From: Primulina eburnea
Taxonomy: Eukaryota > Streptophyta > Magnoliopsida > Lamiales > Gesneriaceae
NCBI RefSeq assembly: GCF_022965805.1
Contig: NW_027331355.1
Span: forward strand, 1,116,001 to 1,180,000
Length of the DNA: 64,000 bases
Reading direction: 5' to 3'
Below, one piece after another: positions 1 through 12,900 of this stretch (within the stretch, counting starts at the first letter, position 1; every line of letters starts with the position of its first letter). Both the position numbers and the translations under genes were made by a program. Under the pieces are notes generated by a model. It searched no databases. It was not told the DNA's origin and saw only the letters and a list, made by a program, of their open reading frames with translations.

Positions 1-114
1 GATGTTCCTCAGGGACCCGTCGAACCGAGGAGGGGAATGGATGAGGATAACCACCCTACGAGAGGAATGATTCATATGATCTCGGGGGGTGCTACTGATG
101 GAAACTCTGGGTAA
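1..114 (+). pseudogene. gag: Copy A: 3' end of gag
   Basis: These are the last 37 codons of the gag found whole at 41,949-43,409, ending in TAA at 112-114. The tail contains GMIHMISGG, which resembles the gag end just before the protease in Tat/RIRE2-like plant gypsy elements. The start lies outside the window. Confidence 0.75.
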
Positions 115-274
115 AGCTCTAAAAGAGGCCTGAGAATGCTTACCACCGTAGAGAATATTAATCTTGACTTTATTTTTGATGTATTTCGTTCTTGAATTTG
201 TCTTACATTATCAGTTGATATTTAATAAAGCCAAGTTCTTAAATTAAGTTCATGGGCGTTGTTGTATTGTGATG

Positions 275-1691
275 ATGAGAGAAGTTTTATTTTCCTACTA
301 AGGCATCGCCTAGTAGAGGAGCAGCGTGTAGAAGAAAAATTTTATTTTCCTACTAAGGCATCGCCTAGTAGAGGAGCAGCGTGTAGAAGAAAAATTTTAT
401 TTTCCTGCTAAGGCATCGCCTAGCAGAGGAGCAGAGTATTTTCCTGCTAAGGCCCGACTTAGCAGAGGAGTTAGATGGTGGAGGTGTTGAATTCCTATTT
501 TCCTGCTAAGGCCCGGCTTAGCAGAGGAGTTAGAGGGTGGAGGTGTTGAATTCCTATTTGCCTTAGCAGAGGAGTTAGAGGGTGGATGTGTTGAATTCCT
601 ATTTTCCTGCTATGGCGTCACCTAGCAGAGGAGTTAGAGGGTGGAGATGTTGAATTTTTATTTTCCTGCTAAGGCCCGGCTTAGCAGAGGAGTTAGAGGG
701 TGGATGTGTTGAATTCCTATTTTCCTGCTATGGCGTAACCTAGCAGAGGAGTTAGAGGGTGGAGACGTTGAATTTTATTTTCCTGCTAAGGCATCGCCTA
801 GCAGAGGAGTTAGAAGGTGGGCGCGTTGAATTTTATTTTCCTGCTAAGGCCCGGCTTAGCAGAGGAGTTAGAGGGTGGATGTGTTGAATTCCTATTTTCC
901 TGTTATGGCGTCACCTAGCAGAGGAGTTAGAGGGTGGAGATGTTGAATTTTTATTTCCCTGCTAAAGCCCGGCTTAGCAGAGGAGTTAGAGGGTGGATGT
1001 GTTGAATTCCTATTTTCCTGCTATGGCGTCACCTAGCAGAGGAGTTAGAGGGTGGAGACGTTGAATTTTATTTTCCTGCTAAGGCATCGCCTAGCAGAGG
1101 AGTTAGAAGGTGGGCGCGTTGAATTTTATTTTCCTGCTAAGGCCCGGCTTAGCAGAGGAGTTAGAGGGTGGATGTGTTGAATTCCTATTTTCCTGCTATG
1201 GCGTCACCTAGCAGAGGAGTTAGAGGGTGGAGATGTTAAATTTTTATTTTCCTGCTAAGGCCCGGCTTAGCAGAGGAGTTAGAGGGTGGATGTGTTGAAT
1301 TCCTATTTTCCTGCTATGGCGTCACCTAGCAGAGGAGTTAGAGGGTGGAGACGTTGAATTTTATTTTCCTGCTAAGGCATCGCCTAGCAGAGGAGTTAGA
1401 AGGTGGGCGCGTTGAATTTTATTTTCCTGCTAAGGCCCGGCTTGGCAGAGGAGTTAGAGGGTGGGCGCATTGAATTTTATCTTCCTGCTATGGCATCACC
1501 TAGCAGAGGTGTTAGAGGGTGGAGATGTTGAGTTTTTATTTTCCTGCTAAGGCCCGGCTTAGCAGAGGAGTTAGAGGGTGGAGATGGTGAATTGTTATTT
1601 TCCTGCTATGGCGTCGCCTAGCAGAGGAGCAGAGTGGAGGAGGAGAATTAAATTTTCCTGCTAAGGCATCGCCTAGCAGAGGAGCAGAGTT
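275..1691 (+). repeat. Copy A: palindromic minisatellite
   Basis: About 24 tandem monomers of 57-60 bp. Each has an imperfect palindrome of the type CTGCTAAG-gcccgg-CTTAGCAG, then GAGGAGTTAGAGGGTGG and a variable TTGAATT-containing end. Variant monomers recur in order, and the landmark GAGACGTTGAATT appears at about 762, 1,055 and 1,348, giving a 293-bp higher-order period of five monomers. It occupies the place where pol would be in an autonomous element. Confidence 0.9.
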
Positions 1692-1744
1692 TGGGAGGAA
1701 AAATATTTTTTTTTGGTTAGTCGATAACGAAAGTTGTTGGGGGA

Positions 1745-2425
1745 GCAGAGTTTACGGGCGAGCAGTGGATGAGCGAGCACTGGAGTGGGCGAGACTGCTA
1801 GGGGCTCAGCCGAGAAAAATAAAGGAGATGGGCCTTGGTTGAGAGGCGAAGGGGTTAGTGTCGGCAGGGGCGGGCGAGAGCTGTGTTCGGCGAGAAGGGT
1901 GAGAGGCGAGTGCTCGGGCGAAGGGGCGAGACGGCTGGGCATGGGCGAGAGCAGGAGGGGCGAGGCTGCTGTGGCGGGCGAAGGGGGCGAGGCGAGGAGA
2001 AGGCAGGGGCGGGCGAGAGCTGTGCTCGGCGAGAAGGGGGAGAGCGGTGCTCGGCGAGAAGGGAGAGAGCTGTGCTCGGCGAGAAGGGCGAGGGTGATGC
2101 GAGTGCTCGGGCGAAGAGGCGAGACGGCTGGGCATGGGCGAGAGCAGGACAGGCGAGGCGTGCGAGAGGCGAGACGAAGCTGCTGTGGGCGACCGGGAGG
2201 TAGGCGAGCGTGAGGAGGGGCGATGGCAGTGCGTCGGGCGAGGGTGTGCGTGCCTAGGCGCGGGGAGGTGGCGACGCTGGGAGATGACGTGCGCGGGCGA
2301 GGGCTCGCACTCGCGCAGGGAGATGGTGAAGCTAGACGGTGTCTGGCGTGGCGAGACAGGCGCACTGCTAGGCAAGGCGGCAGATAGGCGAGATGGAGTG
2401 AGATGGTGGCGCGAGTGATGGCGAA
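1745..2425 (+). repeat. Copy A: GC-rich purine-rich block
   Basis: Degenerate short repeats built on GCGAG and CTCGGCGAGAAG units, strongly G+A rich on the plus strand. Long open frames here (Gly/Arg/Glu-rich on plus, Pro/Ser/Arg-rich on minus) are the low-complexity result of this composition and I do not call them genes. It lies between the minisatellite and the 3' LTR. Confidence 0.7.
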
Positions 2426-2680
2426 GTGCTAAGTAAAGGGTGTATATAATATTATGTTGGAGGGATGTGAATAAAGTAGAGAATAAATGACTATTGACAG
2501 GGGAGCCCAACACAGACTTAGCCCTTCAAAACGAGAAAGTGACTCGATTTGTTTCCAAATTTTTGGGGACTGATGAACGGCTGGAAAAATATGCACAACT
2601 CGCACCCGGTAACTCGGGGACAGCACAACTAATCGAACTTCGAACCTGCGATTCAGTTCGACTCGGGAGGGGGAGACTGG

Positions 2681-3044
2681 TGATACCCCATGGATGAGCC
2701 CACTACCCCTGGCTCATCTCTAGTCCAAAGGGGAAGACAGGCCCACCAAGGGCCCTAGCCCAAATGGAAAACAGGCCCACCAAGGACCCAGGTATTCTCC
2801 TATAAATAACAGGTTTGAGTGTTCAGTTGAGAGATTCATTATATTGTTTTCAGCAGCACCCTTAGCTGCTCCTCCCATATATCCTCAGTCACTGACTTGA
2901 GCGTCGGAGGGGCTACGCCAGGACACCCTCCTGGCCCCCTCTTAACGGTCTTTTTCTTGATTTCAGGCTCAGGGTCATCTTAAAGCCCACGTCTGAACTA
3001 GTGACGCTTGTTGGGATCGGACCCTAGATTTCCCGTGAGTATCA
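2681..3044 (+). repeat. Copy A: 3' LTR (364 bp) of gag-only element
   Basis: It starts TGATACCCC and ends GTGAGTATCA, so the tips are the 6-bp inverted repeat TGATAC/GTATCA. It is preceded by a purine-rich tract CTCGGGAGGGGGAGACTGG and followed by the target duplicate CAAAC. It contains a TATA-like CTATAAATA. It differs from the copy C LTRs by one base (GAGAGATTC instead of GAGGGATTC). Confidence 0.9.
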
Positions 3045-3049
3045 CAAAC

Positions 3050-4487
3050 CATAAATTTTTTTATCATGCTTTGACAAAAACGAACATACACCAAAGGGTA
3101 CATATTTTTCATGCAATCATGCTTCAAACATATAGTATTGTGTGATAGATAAGAAATAAGGGATTAATACGTGCCTTTGCGTTTATTACGCACAAAAAAA
3201 TATTTGCAATGCGAGGAACGTCGGCGAAGAGGAGGCCCTTGCTGACATATTCAAACTTTTTCGTGATTTTTCGTTCCAAACTTTTGTGTGTGCGCGTGTC
3301 CTGCTGCTAGGAAGAGTCCTATCTTTGAGGGGTGAGGTGTGTAGTTTAGTATGTGTAGGATAGGGTTTTAGGGCCTTATTTATTAATTAAAGTACATGGC
3401 ACAAATTTAGGTCCATTAAATTAGTATAATAAGCCCATTAGGCCCAATAGTTAATATTTAAAATGTTTTGTTTAGGAAAGTTTGTGAAAATATTAGCCGA
3501 GTTCTCAAAAAGTCCCTATTTTTATCAAACATCGATTACCGATTTAAAATACGACTCGGCATATAAAACACCTCATTTTCGAAAATACATAGTAAAATAT
3601 ACTATATATTAAATAATTAAAAATAATCATTTAATAAAAATATTTTCTCTTTTTCAGCCCTCGGTCTCCGTTCCTCGATCGCATCTCGAATAGCCTCTAA
3701 AACAAAATTTTAATGCATTCTAATATAAAACTACATTTTAAACATGTAACCATGCACACCATGATTAATTCATGCCATTAAAATCATTTAATTAGTCATT
3801 TTCTATTTTCACTAAATTTGCATATAATTGGATTACGTTATCGTAATTTGGACCTTATACTCCTTGTTCGTGACAACGAGTACACACCATCACAGAGAAG
3901 GGGAGGTGCATGTCAAGAAGAATCAATCAAATGTGCAAAAAATCAACAATGAAAATTTTAAGACACCAGTGAATTATATGCATGTGGTGCCTATTGTTTT
4001 ATATCAAATGATAAACCACCATTGAATTATGTGCATGTGGTGAATAATTTTTTTTATATCAAGATGTGTCATACAAAGATGTGGCTAATAGTGGCATTCA
4101 AGGTGTAAATGATGGGGAAAAAGCTCGAGGGGGCGCAAGAAACTGAGAAGTTGAAAATCATAAACTATTGTAAGTATCATCATACATTTAATCATATTAA
4201 TAAGAATTTCTGGCCTCTCGAGAATATTTTTCAGGGGAAAAAAAGAAAATAAATGTTGGGTTCCTAAAGGAAAAATTTTTGAAATGAAAAGAAGAGATGA
4301 TCAAGTTGATGATGAGAAGAAGAGAAGTATGAATCAGAACACAATGATTCAGATGAATCAATTCAGAGAAGTGGGGGAGTCAACAGTCAACGGCCTTGGG
4401 CCGATGAACCAACACATATGAATTCCAAGCTAAAATGAAGACATGTTACTATAAAACTTTCTTACCATATAAAATAAAGTCTACTAT
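3050..4487. other. Copy A: LTR-like remnant plus unassigned AT-rich sequence
   Basis: Identical in kind to 46,344-47,781. The first 810 bases resemble the distal part of a Tekay-like LTR in minus orientation, sharing with 38,640-39,483 the order CGTGCCTTTGCG, TGTGTGTGCGCGTGT, CCGTTCCTCGATCGCA and an end like TTTGGACCTTATA. From about 3,860 to 4,487 I recognise nothing beyond AT-rich sequence. Confidence 0.45.
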
Positions 4488-7296
4488 TGTAGAACCCGTA
4501 AATTAGACTACGTATAATTCATGCATAATTTTAGCATTTAAAGTAAAATGATTTTATTATTGATGCATGAGTATTATTCTTCCCTTTAAATTTAATTATT
4601 CTATGCAGTAGTTTAATTTTTATCTTTTCAGTTAATTCAGTGAGGTCGGACTGGAGTTGGAGTTTTGAGATAAAATTTAAGATTTAGAAATCATTCCCAG
4701 AGTTTATTTTAGCTAGCTAATAAGTTAATTTAAGTTAAAAGAAAGTTTAAGGAATTTTTTAAGTAACTTGAGGTAAGTGGGAAATAAGTTCATTTAGGTT
4801 CCATAATTAATGTGTTAATTCACTAAATTATTTAAAGGATAGGTAAGGCTCTAAAGGTTTAAAATACACTAACTAAACATTATTTCCCTTCATTTTTATT
4901 TCAAATTTCGGCCACCTCTTAGTGAGACAACAATTCTTTGCCAACTCACCTTTGACCCTTTCCTTGTCATTTCTTAGCATGATAATCTTTTCAATTATTA
5001 ATCACCCTTAATTAGTTAATATTAGATCATTATCCTAGCCTTGTGAAGACATGAAGAATCGGTCACACCCCATCTAACCCTCCAACAATCATTTTGATAT
5101 CAAACCATTTCAAATTTCAAAAGAGAGCAAGACTTGGTCATGCCATTTGAATCCCTTTATTATCGGAACTCCCCTCACTCTCCTAACCATCATTTCTTCT
5201 CCCCCATCACCGAAAATTTGAGAGCATTTCAGTGTAAAAAACGTGAGCCTCATAGCTAGATTAAGAGAGAAAATAATTGAGTAGAAGAAAGATCAAGAAG
5301 ATCACTCCGCCTCCTCCGCGCCGCGTCGTCGTTTCGTTCGTTTTGCAAAGGCATGTTTATATTTTTCCTTGCTCTTCAATCAAGTCCTATTAACATTTTT
5401 AAACATTATTTGATCATCATTTCCATGGAATAACCGAAATATATCAAGAACTTTTCAAAAATATAAAAGATGCAGATTTTCCACCCTTCCTTGTGCTCCT
5501 CACGGTTCACTTGTTTTTTGGTGTTTCAGGTGGATGGCTCGTGTCCAGGCTCCCAAGCTGCTCCTAGGAATGTAATAGGACGTGTTAGGATCATGTTGGT
5601 CCATTATTTCAAGCCCCATAAATGCTGGAAATCAGAAATGACAGCAACTCCCCAAGCATGCCCCTTTTTGTGATCGATTTTCTCATGTTGCGGTCAAAGG
5701 GAAATGGATCTGATCTTGGCTGTCCTAAGGGCTATATCCATGGTTAGAACCTCTCCTTGTGATGTCTATGATGTGACCAAGTCGCCCTTTTGAGGCTTGG
5801 TCCATGGTTGAATCGGTTTTTAATTAAAGAAACAAGAACAACCCCTCGGCCCTTTCCCCTACTGCATGTGTTGTTCAGTTTTTGGTGGAATGGTGTGGAT
5901 CTTGTTTGGCCTCTGGCCCTTAGCCATGGTTCAAACCATACCCTAGGATGTTGGTAAGAGGTTCTGATCGGTGGTTCAAGCCCCAATGGAAATTAGCCTC
6001 GCAAACAACGCAAGGAAACCAAAGCACAACTGCTGTATTTTGTGGACAGCAACTTGCTGCGTCGGTTCAGTGGCTCGTTCGAGTTCTTGATTGGCTTTTA
6101 GCCTATGGCCTTGGACTATACAGGGCCTCATCAAGTTAGGAAGGTCATGTTTTTGTCCGTTTGTGATTCGGATAATTTTAGAGGGCGTACGAGAATTTAC
6201 GGTGCGATGTGCCAAATTGACTCTCGAAAGAGCGTTTCATGTTTTGGCCTCCATTCACCAAAATTTCGACTTGCATCATTTTAGGTGCATTATTTCATCA
6301 TTTTAAGTGTATTTTAATCATGACTAAATGATGGTTCAGTGTTAGTTCGGGTTGGCACATAGTCATGATTAAATACGAAGTCGTTGGGCGTAATTGTCTC
6401 GTTTTTGGATTCAATTACAAAGTTTGGTCAAGAAAATCATTTGCATATTTTTCATGTCAAATTTAGGTCTCAGGGAGCCTGGAAACGATCCAATCCATGT
6501 GGTAAAAATTATTAAAAGATATTTAATTACGCCATTTAATTATATTACGTGCATAAAAATAAAATATTCATTTTTGAGATTTATGCGATATTGCTTGTGG
6601 CCATTTCACTATCATGTGATTATTACTTCACCCGGTCGCTAGTTACCGGTCAGTTCAGTTCAGTTCCACCCAGTATACTGTGGCATTAGTCTGATCAGAC
6701 AAACATTACTTCACCCGGTCGCCAGTTACCGGTCAGCTCAGTGCAGGGGCCACTTGCGTAGACCATAATCTCACCAGAAATTATTACATGCTATTTCATT
6801 ACATGGCTCCAAGGAGAAAACATTTTCACTATGATTTTTAGTTCAGTTATGCACGTATTATAATTAATCATGACACGATATTTTACGTTATGCCTCACGA
6901 CATGATATTTTCACTTGCATGCAATTTTTATTATATTATTTACTCGTTATTTACGATATATGCTTGCTGAGTCTTTAGACTCACTAGACTTGATTGTTGT
7001 AGATACTGATGAGGTCGGGACCGAGGGCGGGGACCAGTGAGCCAGCTCGAGTCGGAAGTAGTGTGACCCGAGGACCTCACTTTTCAGCATTTATTATTTT
7101 TATTGCTCAAACATTTTTATCTATCGTTGGATAAATTTTTAACTGTTATTTCGCAAACATTAATTTCTTCCGCTGCCATTTTGAACATTAAATTTTATTT
7201 ATCGGTCAATTTTATGAATGAGGCAATTTAATCATTTAAAAAGAAAATTTTAATTTTTCCGCAAATTTTTCAAACACGAATTTTCGGGCCATTATA
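4488..7296 (+). repeat. Copy A: 5' LTR of plus-strand Tekay-like element
   Basis: A 2.8-kb LTR starting TGTAGAACCCG and ending ...CCATTATA two bases before a tRNA-Met primer site. It holds a TATA-like TATAAAAG near 5,463, a doubled ACCCGGTCGC...TTACCGGTCAG module at about 6,640-6,740 and the palindrome TGAGTCT-TT-AGACTCA at 6,968-6,983. The length and start match large-LTR Tekay/Del chromoviruses. No 3' partner LTR on the same strand is in the window. Confidence 0.75.
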
Positions 7297-7298
7297 GC

Positions 7299-7310
7299 TG
7301 GTATCAGAGC
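7299..7310 (+). other. Copy A: primer binding site
   Basis: TGGTATCAGAGC is complementary to the 3' end of plant initiator Met-tRNA. It sits two bases after the LTR end and about 225 bases before the gag ATG. Confidence 0.85.
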
Positions 7311-7535
7311 AATGGTTCTGTAAAGGGTTGCACTACTACTGACCACGAGAAGCTCATGAAGTCACGTCTTCGGTCTGTAAGTTTTACATTTACGCATTTT
7401 ATTCAAAGCATGAATTATTTAACAGCATGTTTTCATGAAATATTTTACGTCCAGATTTTTATTGTTCAGTATTTAAATTTAAATAAATTATGGAATTATG
7501 CATGTTAGTTACGTATGGGTTATGTATGGAACAGT

Positions 7536-8591
7536 ATGCCCCCTAGACGCATTCTCGAGCGCACTAGAAATGATGAGCCTCTCCAAGAGGACAGGGAGGA
7601 GCAGAGGCAGGAGAGAGATTTACCAGCTCCACCTCCACCGGACATGAATGCCCAGATGCTAGCTGAGATGACTCATTTTCTTCGCACAGTTTGCGGGGAA
7701 CCATGCTATGGTGACCAGGCCGACAGAGGCTGTCTATGAGAGATTCATGAAGATGCGTCCTAAGGAGTTTTCAGGGACGACAGACCCCATGATTGCCGAG
7801 GGCTGGATCAAGTCCCTCGAGGTTATCTTCGAGTTCATGGAGCTTGGAGATGCATACAGAGTTCGATGTGCCACATATTTATTCGGAGGAGATGCCCGCT
7901 TATGGTGGGAAGGAGCATCAGTAGCCCTGAACTTGGCTACACTGAGTTGGACGCGCTTCACGGAAGTATTCTACTACAAATATTTTACCGAGGAGGTGCG
8001 CACCAGGTTGAACATGGAATTAATGAGCCTGAGGCAGGGAGATCTGACTGTTACGGAGTTCATCCATAAGTTTGAAATGGGTTTTCATTTTGTGCCCCTG
8101 ATCGCGAATGATGCTAAAGCCAAGTTAGTGCATTTTCTGGTGGGTCTACGGCCGATCTTGCGTCGTGATGCTAGGATGTCTCACCCTACTACTTATGAGG
8201 TCGCTGTCTCCAAAGCTCTAGCCGCAGAGCAGGATCAGCGTGATATCGAGAGATACCGCCAAGGCAAGCGCCAGTCCAGGTACCACACCGCCCTCCTCCT
8301 CAGGAGCATCAGCAGTAGACCAGAGGCCTTTTCACGAGCCGCCTAGAAACAGAGGTCAGCAGCAGCAGCAGCAGTGGGGACGCCCAGCCTTGAGGACTTT
8401 TGAGCATCCAGTCTGCCCCAAGTGCTCACGCCGCCATCCTGGAGCATGTATGTTTGGTTCAGGGTAGTGTTATAAGTGTGGTAGTCCAGACCACTTACTT
8501 CTGCAGTGCCCTCAGATGAATCTGCCTAATCAAGGCATAGTTTTTGCTCTCGATGCCACGGAGACGAACCCAGAGACCATGCTTATGACAG
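7536..8591 (+). pseudogene. gag: Copy A: Tekay-like gag, frameshifted
   Basis: Gag packages element RNA. The ATG at 7,536 opens MPPRRILER. The central Retrotrans_gag domain (GWIKSLE, LWWEGA, LMSLRQGDL motifs) runs from about 7,730 to 8,190. Relative to copy C there is an extra T at about 7,675 that breaks the frame early, and one missing A near 8,320. Both copies share an in-frame TAG just before the CYKCG zinc knuckle (8,466-8,507). The frame ends at a possible 5' splice site, ACAG|GTAACTTT at 8,591/8,592. Confidence 0.8.
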
Positions 8592-9922
8592 GTAACTTTA
8601 AATTTGAAATGACAATACATGTCATTTCAAATTTGAATATCTGACACAAACACATCAGCTAATAATATAAATTAAAGAAAAATACCTACCTGATATTCGG
8701 TTCTGACTATCAAAATCAAGTTCTGAACAGTCTGATCAAACTTCTGAACTGCTTTAATCTTCAAATCAGTTCTGACTCGACTGAACTGTATATAAGCTCA
8801 ACGGTTCATAACAATCGGTATCAAACACGGACTTAGAATGATAATAATATCGGATCAGATTCAAAATATCAATATGCAATACTGATCTAATAACTGCTTA
8901 GAACGCTGACATTTCGAAATTCTGCCATATTCAATTTCGTTCTCAGCCACTGATCACGGTCTCACTATGCTACAATCAATCAGTATACTATCTTCAGATA
9001 TCACAGACTCTGAATACAATCTGTTACAATCCCGATTCATATCCGAACAATTCTGTATACAACAATCTCAGTTTCCAGAACACTCAATACCATTTCAACT
9101 GTTCAATTTAATCAATCATATGCTTCGAATATATCAAAATGTCATAGATAAACCGAGCATAAAATCATCAGAACACTTCCGAGCATAGGATTTATCAACC
9201 CCTAAACGGAATTGAAGTACTTTACAGAGAAACATATAATCAGATGTAACTCTAACTCTTCAGGCAATAAATCTTTCAACTGATATCTCAATTTTCTAAA
9301 TTCAATCAGTATCAGTATATAAGAAATTCTAAACGAAACCAATACCTGGAATCAAATAAAGGCTGAAATCACTCTCCCTGATACAGGACAAACCTGAAAT
9401 CTCATCTGCAAGACTATAGCAAACTTCCTGCTACTAGTAAATCAATCCTTGACAGGCTCCACTTCAGTCATCAACGAACATAAAGGAATAACTCCATTCC
9501 TTTCGATAATCATCGAATCGGACCCAATACGGATATCAAGGAATTTAAAATCTAAATCCCTTACCGTATATCATTCATTCCTTGGCCATTTCAGGTTCGA
9601 ATCTTACCATCTCCTGGCAATAATCTAAAATAGCTCCGTACTTGTTCGATATATCAATATCCATCATGCAGTCATCATGAGACGATACAAGTACAATCTA
9701 GTCTAATTCAATCTCATTCTCAACTTACTGCAGTATAAAATATATCACAGAATATCACTGATATCAAATTATTTCCCCAAAAGTTAAGGAATCAATACTA
9801 CAGTAAATGCAAGACCCAACAAGTAAAGCATACATCAATGCAACTTAATCAAGGATAATCATAGAAAATGCATTAGTCTCTATCAATACATATGCAATAT
9901 AATCATAAAAGATCAATACCTG
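8592..9922. other. Copy A: AT-rich non-coding spacer
   Basis: No coding frame of note. It opens with a perfect 14-bp hairpin (8,600-8,613 and 8,621-8,634). Seen from the minus strand it follows the end of the outer gag fragment, so it is probably post-gag sequence or intron of the outer element, or part of a plus-strand gag-pol intron. I cannot place the boundary. Confidence 0.4.
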
Positions 9923-10067
9923 TCACTGTATCATCAAGTGTGTCCTGGTTCTGTTCCTCGATCCCCTCCCACCAGAGGATTCTGCTCCCTGAAATCTTCG
10001 GGGACCCCTCTGTGGACAAACTCTAGCAAAGTGTCCAGACTGTCGGCAGATGTTGCAACTACCAATC
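9923..10067 (-). pseudogene. gag: Copy A: outer-element gag 3' fragment with zinc knuckle
   Basis: The minus-strand frame reads a CX2CX4HX4C knuckle, CNICRQSGHFARVC, then PQRGPRRFQ. It is cut on its upstream side by the inner LTR; the 5-bp target CAATC is at 10,063-10,067. The matching first half of this gag is at 60,851-61,680 in copy C only, because copy A is interrupted at 17,310 before reaching it. Confidence 0.7.
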
Positions 10068-12864
10068 TGTAACGAACCGTACTTTTCATACTTAAAATTT
10101 GCGGAAAAATTAAAAATTTTAATCAAATAAAACATCCGTACGGTCGTCACCCAACATACATAAAATATCTTTAAAATAATCCATCACCAAATAAAAGTTT
10201 GCTAAAAGAACGCTGTCTCAATTCGTCTCACATTCAAATCAAAACATCAGAGTATTTTAAAAGTTTGCATGAACATAAACTTGCGGTCCTCGGGTTTAGC
10301 CTGCCGCTCAGCCCAAGCCTGCCCCTTGGTCGCCACCTCTTGTCTCCTGCTCATCGTACTCACCTGCATCGATCAAGTCTAGTGAGTCTAAAGACTCAAC
10401 ACGTATAAACTGGAATAACGAGTACTACATAATAAAATCACATGCACTTTAAAATAGGACATACATAATTTGAAGCTTGAACATACGTACATACAAAATT
10501 AGACGTGCCATCAACATAAACTTTCATAAACATACGTAAACATACATAACTTCATCATTTTGTGTAGAGGATGTTTCAAAGCAAGTGACCCATGCATAAT
10601 AAACTCCTGATCAGACACACCACAGTACTGGGCTGACAGGGACGTATCCACTGCCGCATACATAAGATCCCCGTTCATAATTTAACGGGCTGGTTGGTCC
10701 CCCGTTCATAATTTAACGCTTTCCCACCACGATCTACCCGTTCATAATTTAACGGGCGGATTGGTCCCCGTTCATAATTTAACGCTTTCCAATCCTAACA
10801 TAATTTTGTCACAAGACATTTAGCATACCTCAAAAACTTGACATATTTTCTTTGCACGTCAACATACTTTACTTGGCGTTGAGGGATTCGTTTGGACTTC
10901 GATCGGGGCCGTGCTTGCAACATACTAACGTGAATTTCATCCTTAACTTGCATTACTTAGACGTAGAAAACTCATGTCTTACTCTCAAGCTCAATCATAT
11001 CTTAGGACCTTCTACAATTTCCCACAACATTGCCCTTAATAATCCTTGCACTAACCCATAACATCAAACTTAAAATGAACTTACAAATATTTCCCAAAAA
11101 CAAGGGTACACGGACCCCGTGCTTGGGTCCGGGAGAGGGTCCGTGTACGTTACTGCCTAGAATGTGTCGGAAAACGTAAGGGGGCACGGACCCCGTGCTT
11201 GGGTCCGGATGGGGGTCCGTGTAGGTACTGCATGTCAAGTGTCTTAAAAAGGAAAGGACACGGACCCGTGTGAGGGTCCGGGTGGAGGTCCGTGTGGCTA
11301 CTGTCTTGGAACACCAAATGGAAAACAAAGCACGGACCCCGTGCTCGGGTCCGTGTGGGGGTCCGTTCTGCACACTGTACGAAGAAACCTGCGAGAAAAC
11401 TTATGCACATGCCTACACACCCAAATTGACACTTGAACACTATGATCCAACACCTTAAGGACACCATAACATTGCATAAAACTTATATAAACACTTCAAG
11501 ATACGACGTCCACCATACTTACCCAATACAACGCTAATTAGCAATTGACATCAATCGAGTTCCTACGACTTTAAACTAATTCAAACGCCTAACGACGTCT
11601 AACAAAACCTTGAAAGATACAACAAACCTCAATACTAACATACTCATACGCAGCAACGATCGCCCGTCGGTTTCCAACGAAGCCTGCAAACACTGAAACT
11701 TCAAAATACAATGATACCAAACTTTTCTTAAAATTTCAGTTTGAGCAGTCACACGAAAAATATCATAACTCCTCTCATTTTTCGTCCAAAAATCTCGTAC
11801 TTTATATCAAATCGAGGTATCGAAAAGTTCTACGTTTTTTTCCGTTGAAAGTTTTCTCAAAATATGAACAGAAAATTCGCAGTATTTGAAAAGACAGCAA
11901 AAACGAGTTTAGATCTAAAATTTTTACCCTCGAAATTGATCCGATTTATAATCCGCTCAAACTACTAACATGATACATAACTTTTACGCATAAAAATCAA
12001 CGCAACGCATAATATGACTTGATTGACATAGCAAGAACAGAATATACGTGCCTTATGACGATAACGTTACCGAAAGACGACACCGAAGCGGAGATGGGGA
12101 GAGGCTTGATCCGGGACGAACGTGGCACCGTTTCTCTTGAATAAAACTGACCGAAATCTGCTGGAAATTGAAGGGAAGGGGTGGGCGACTACTCTAGGGA
12201 AATAAGAACCCTAACTTTTGCTCTTTCAAAATAATAAAACTTGAATGCTAGAGTGTGTGTGTGTTTAGGCGTTTTACAGGTGTGTGTAAAAGTGGGTTTG
12301 TGTGTGTGCGTGGGTATTAAATAAATTAGGAGACTAATTTTTGTTTAATTAAAATAATAGTCTACTAATCAAAAACACTAACTCACACTTAACTTTTAAA
12401 TAAAACTCTTTAGTTAAATATCACACACCATACTAGACTTTAAAGTTCTAAAATCATAAACTCACAAAATAAATAAATTTAGGATTCACAATACTAACAT
12501 CTATAAAAATACTAAATTTTAAAAGTTTTAAAATCTTAAAATCACTAACTAAACATTTAGGCTCAAAAAATGCTAAAACTCACTAAATTATTTTAAAATG
12601 CCCCCAAACTCAACTTAAAATAAATACCATCTTTAAAATTGCCAAAAATCGTCCCCCCGGTCTCTTCCTCAATCCCGCATCGGAATAATCGCCTGAAACA
12701 TGAAACTCGAAAGACATTTTAACGTGCATTACATAAACGTAATTAAATTAAAAATAATGCATTTAAATAATTATGCATGACTAAACTCTTTTAAAATAAA
12801 TTAAATGCTTTAATAATTTAAAACATATGCATGGGTTATACGTGTACTGAAATCGGGTTCTACA
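10068..12864 (-). repeat. Copy A: 3' LTR of inner chromovirus
   Basis: A 2.8-kb LTR read on minus as TGTAGAACCCG...GTTACA. It contains the palindrome TGAGTCTAAAGACTCA at 10,383-10,398, the doubled CGTTCATAATTTAACG module near 10,670-10,790 and four GGACC-rich inverted repeats at about 11,103-11,372. It is followed on minus by no PBS, as expected for a 3' LTR. Confidence 0.85.
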
Positions 12865-12900
12865 GTTCCTCCCCCACTTATGTAAATTTCGTCCTCGAAA

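Larger units (their letters stand above)
1..3044 (+). mobile_element. Copy A: 3' part of gag-only (TR-GAG-like) LTR element
   Basis: This is the right-hand part of the non-autonomous element seen whole at 41,545-46,338. The window edge cuts it inside gag. It keeps the end of gag, the palindromic minisatellite, the GC-rich block, the polypurine tract and the 3' LTR, and it is followed by CAAAC at 3,045-3,049, the same target-site duplicate as in copy C. It matches 43,296-46,338 almost base for base, with one single-base length difference near 340 and a few substitutions (for example C at 1,798, C at 2,108 and one A in the LTR near 2,827). Confidence 0.85.

Noticed and set aside
275..1691. CRISPR-like array of palindromic repeats
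   Set aside because: Repeats are contiguous variants with no unique spacers, the host is a plant, and the array sits inside an LTR element.
1673..2513. Long minus-strand Pro/Ser/Arg-rich frames (230 and 235 codons), repeated at 44,967-45,807
   Set aside because: They overlap each other in different frames on GC-rich repeats, show no domain, and are explained by base composition.
5470..6642. Several short open frames of 60-82 codons inside the plus-strand LTR
   Set aside because: They lie within LTR sequence, have no recognisable domain or start context, and similar frames occur on both strands.
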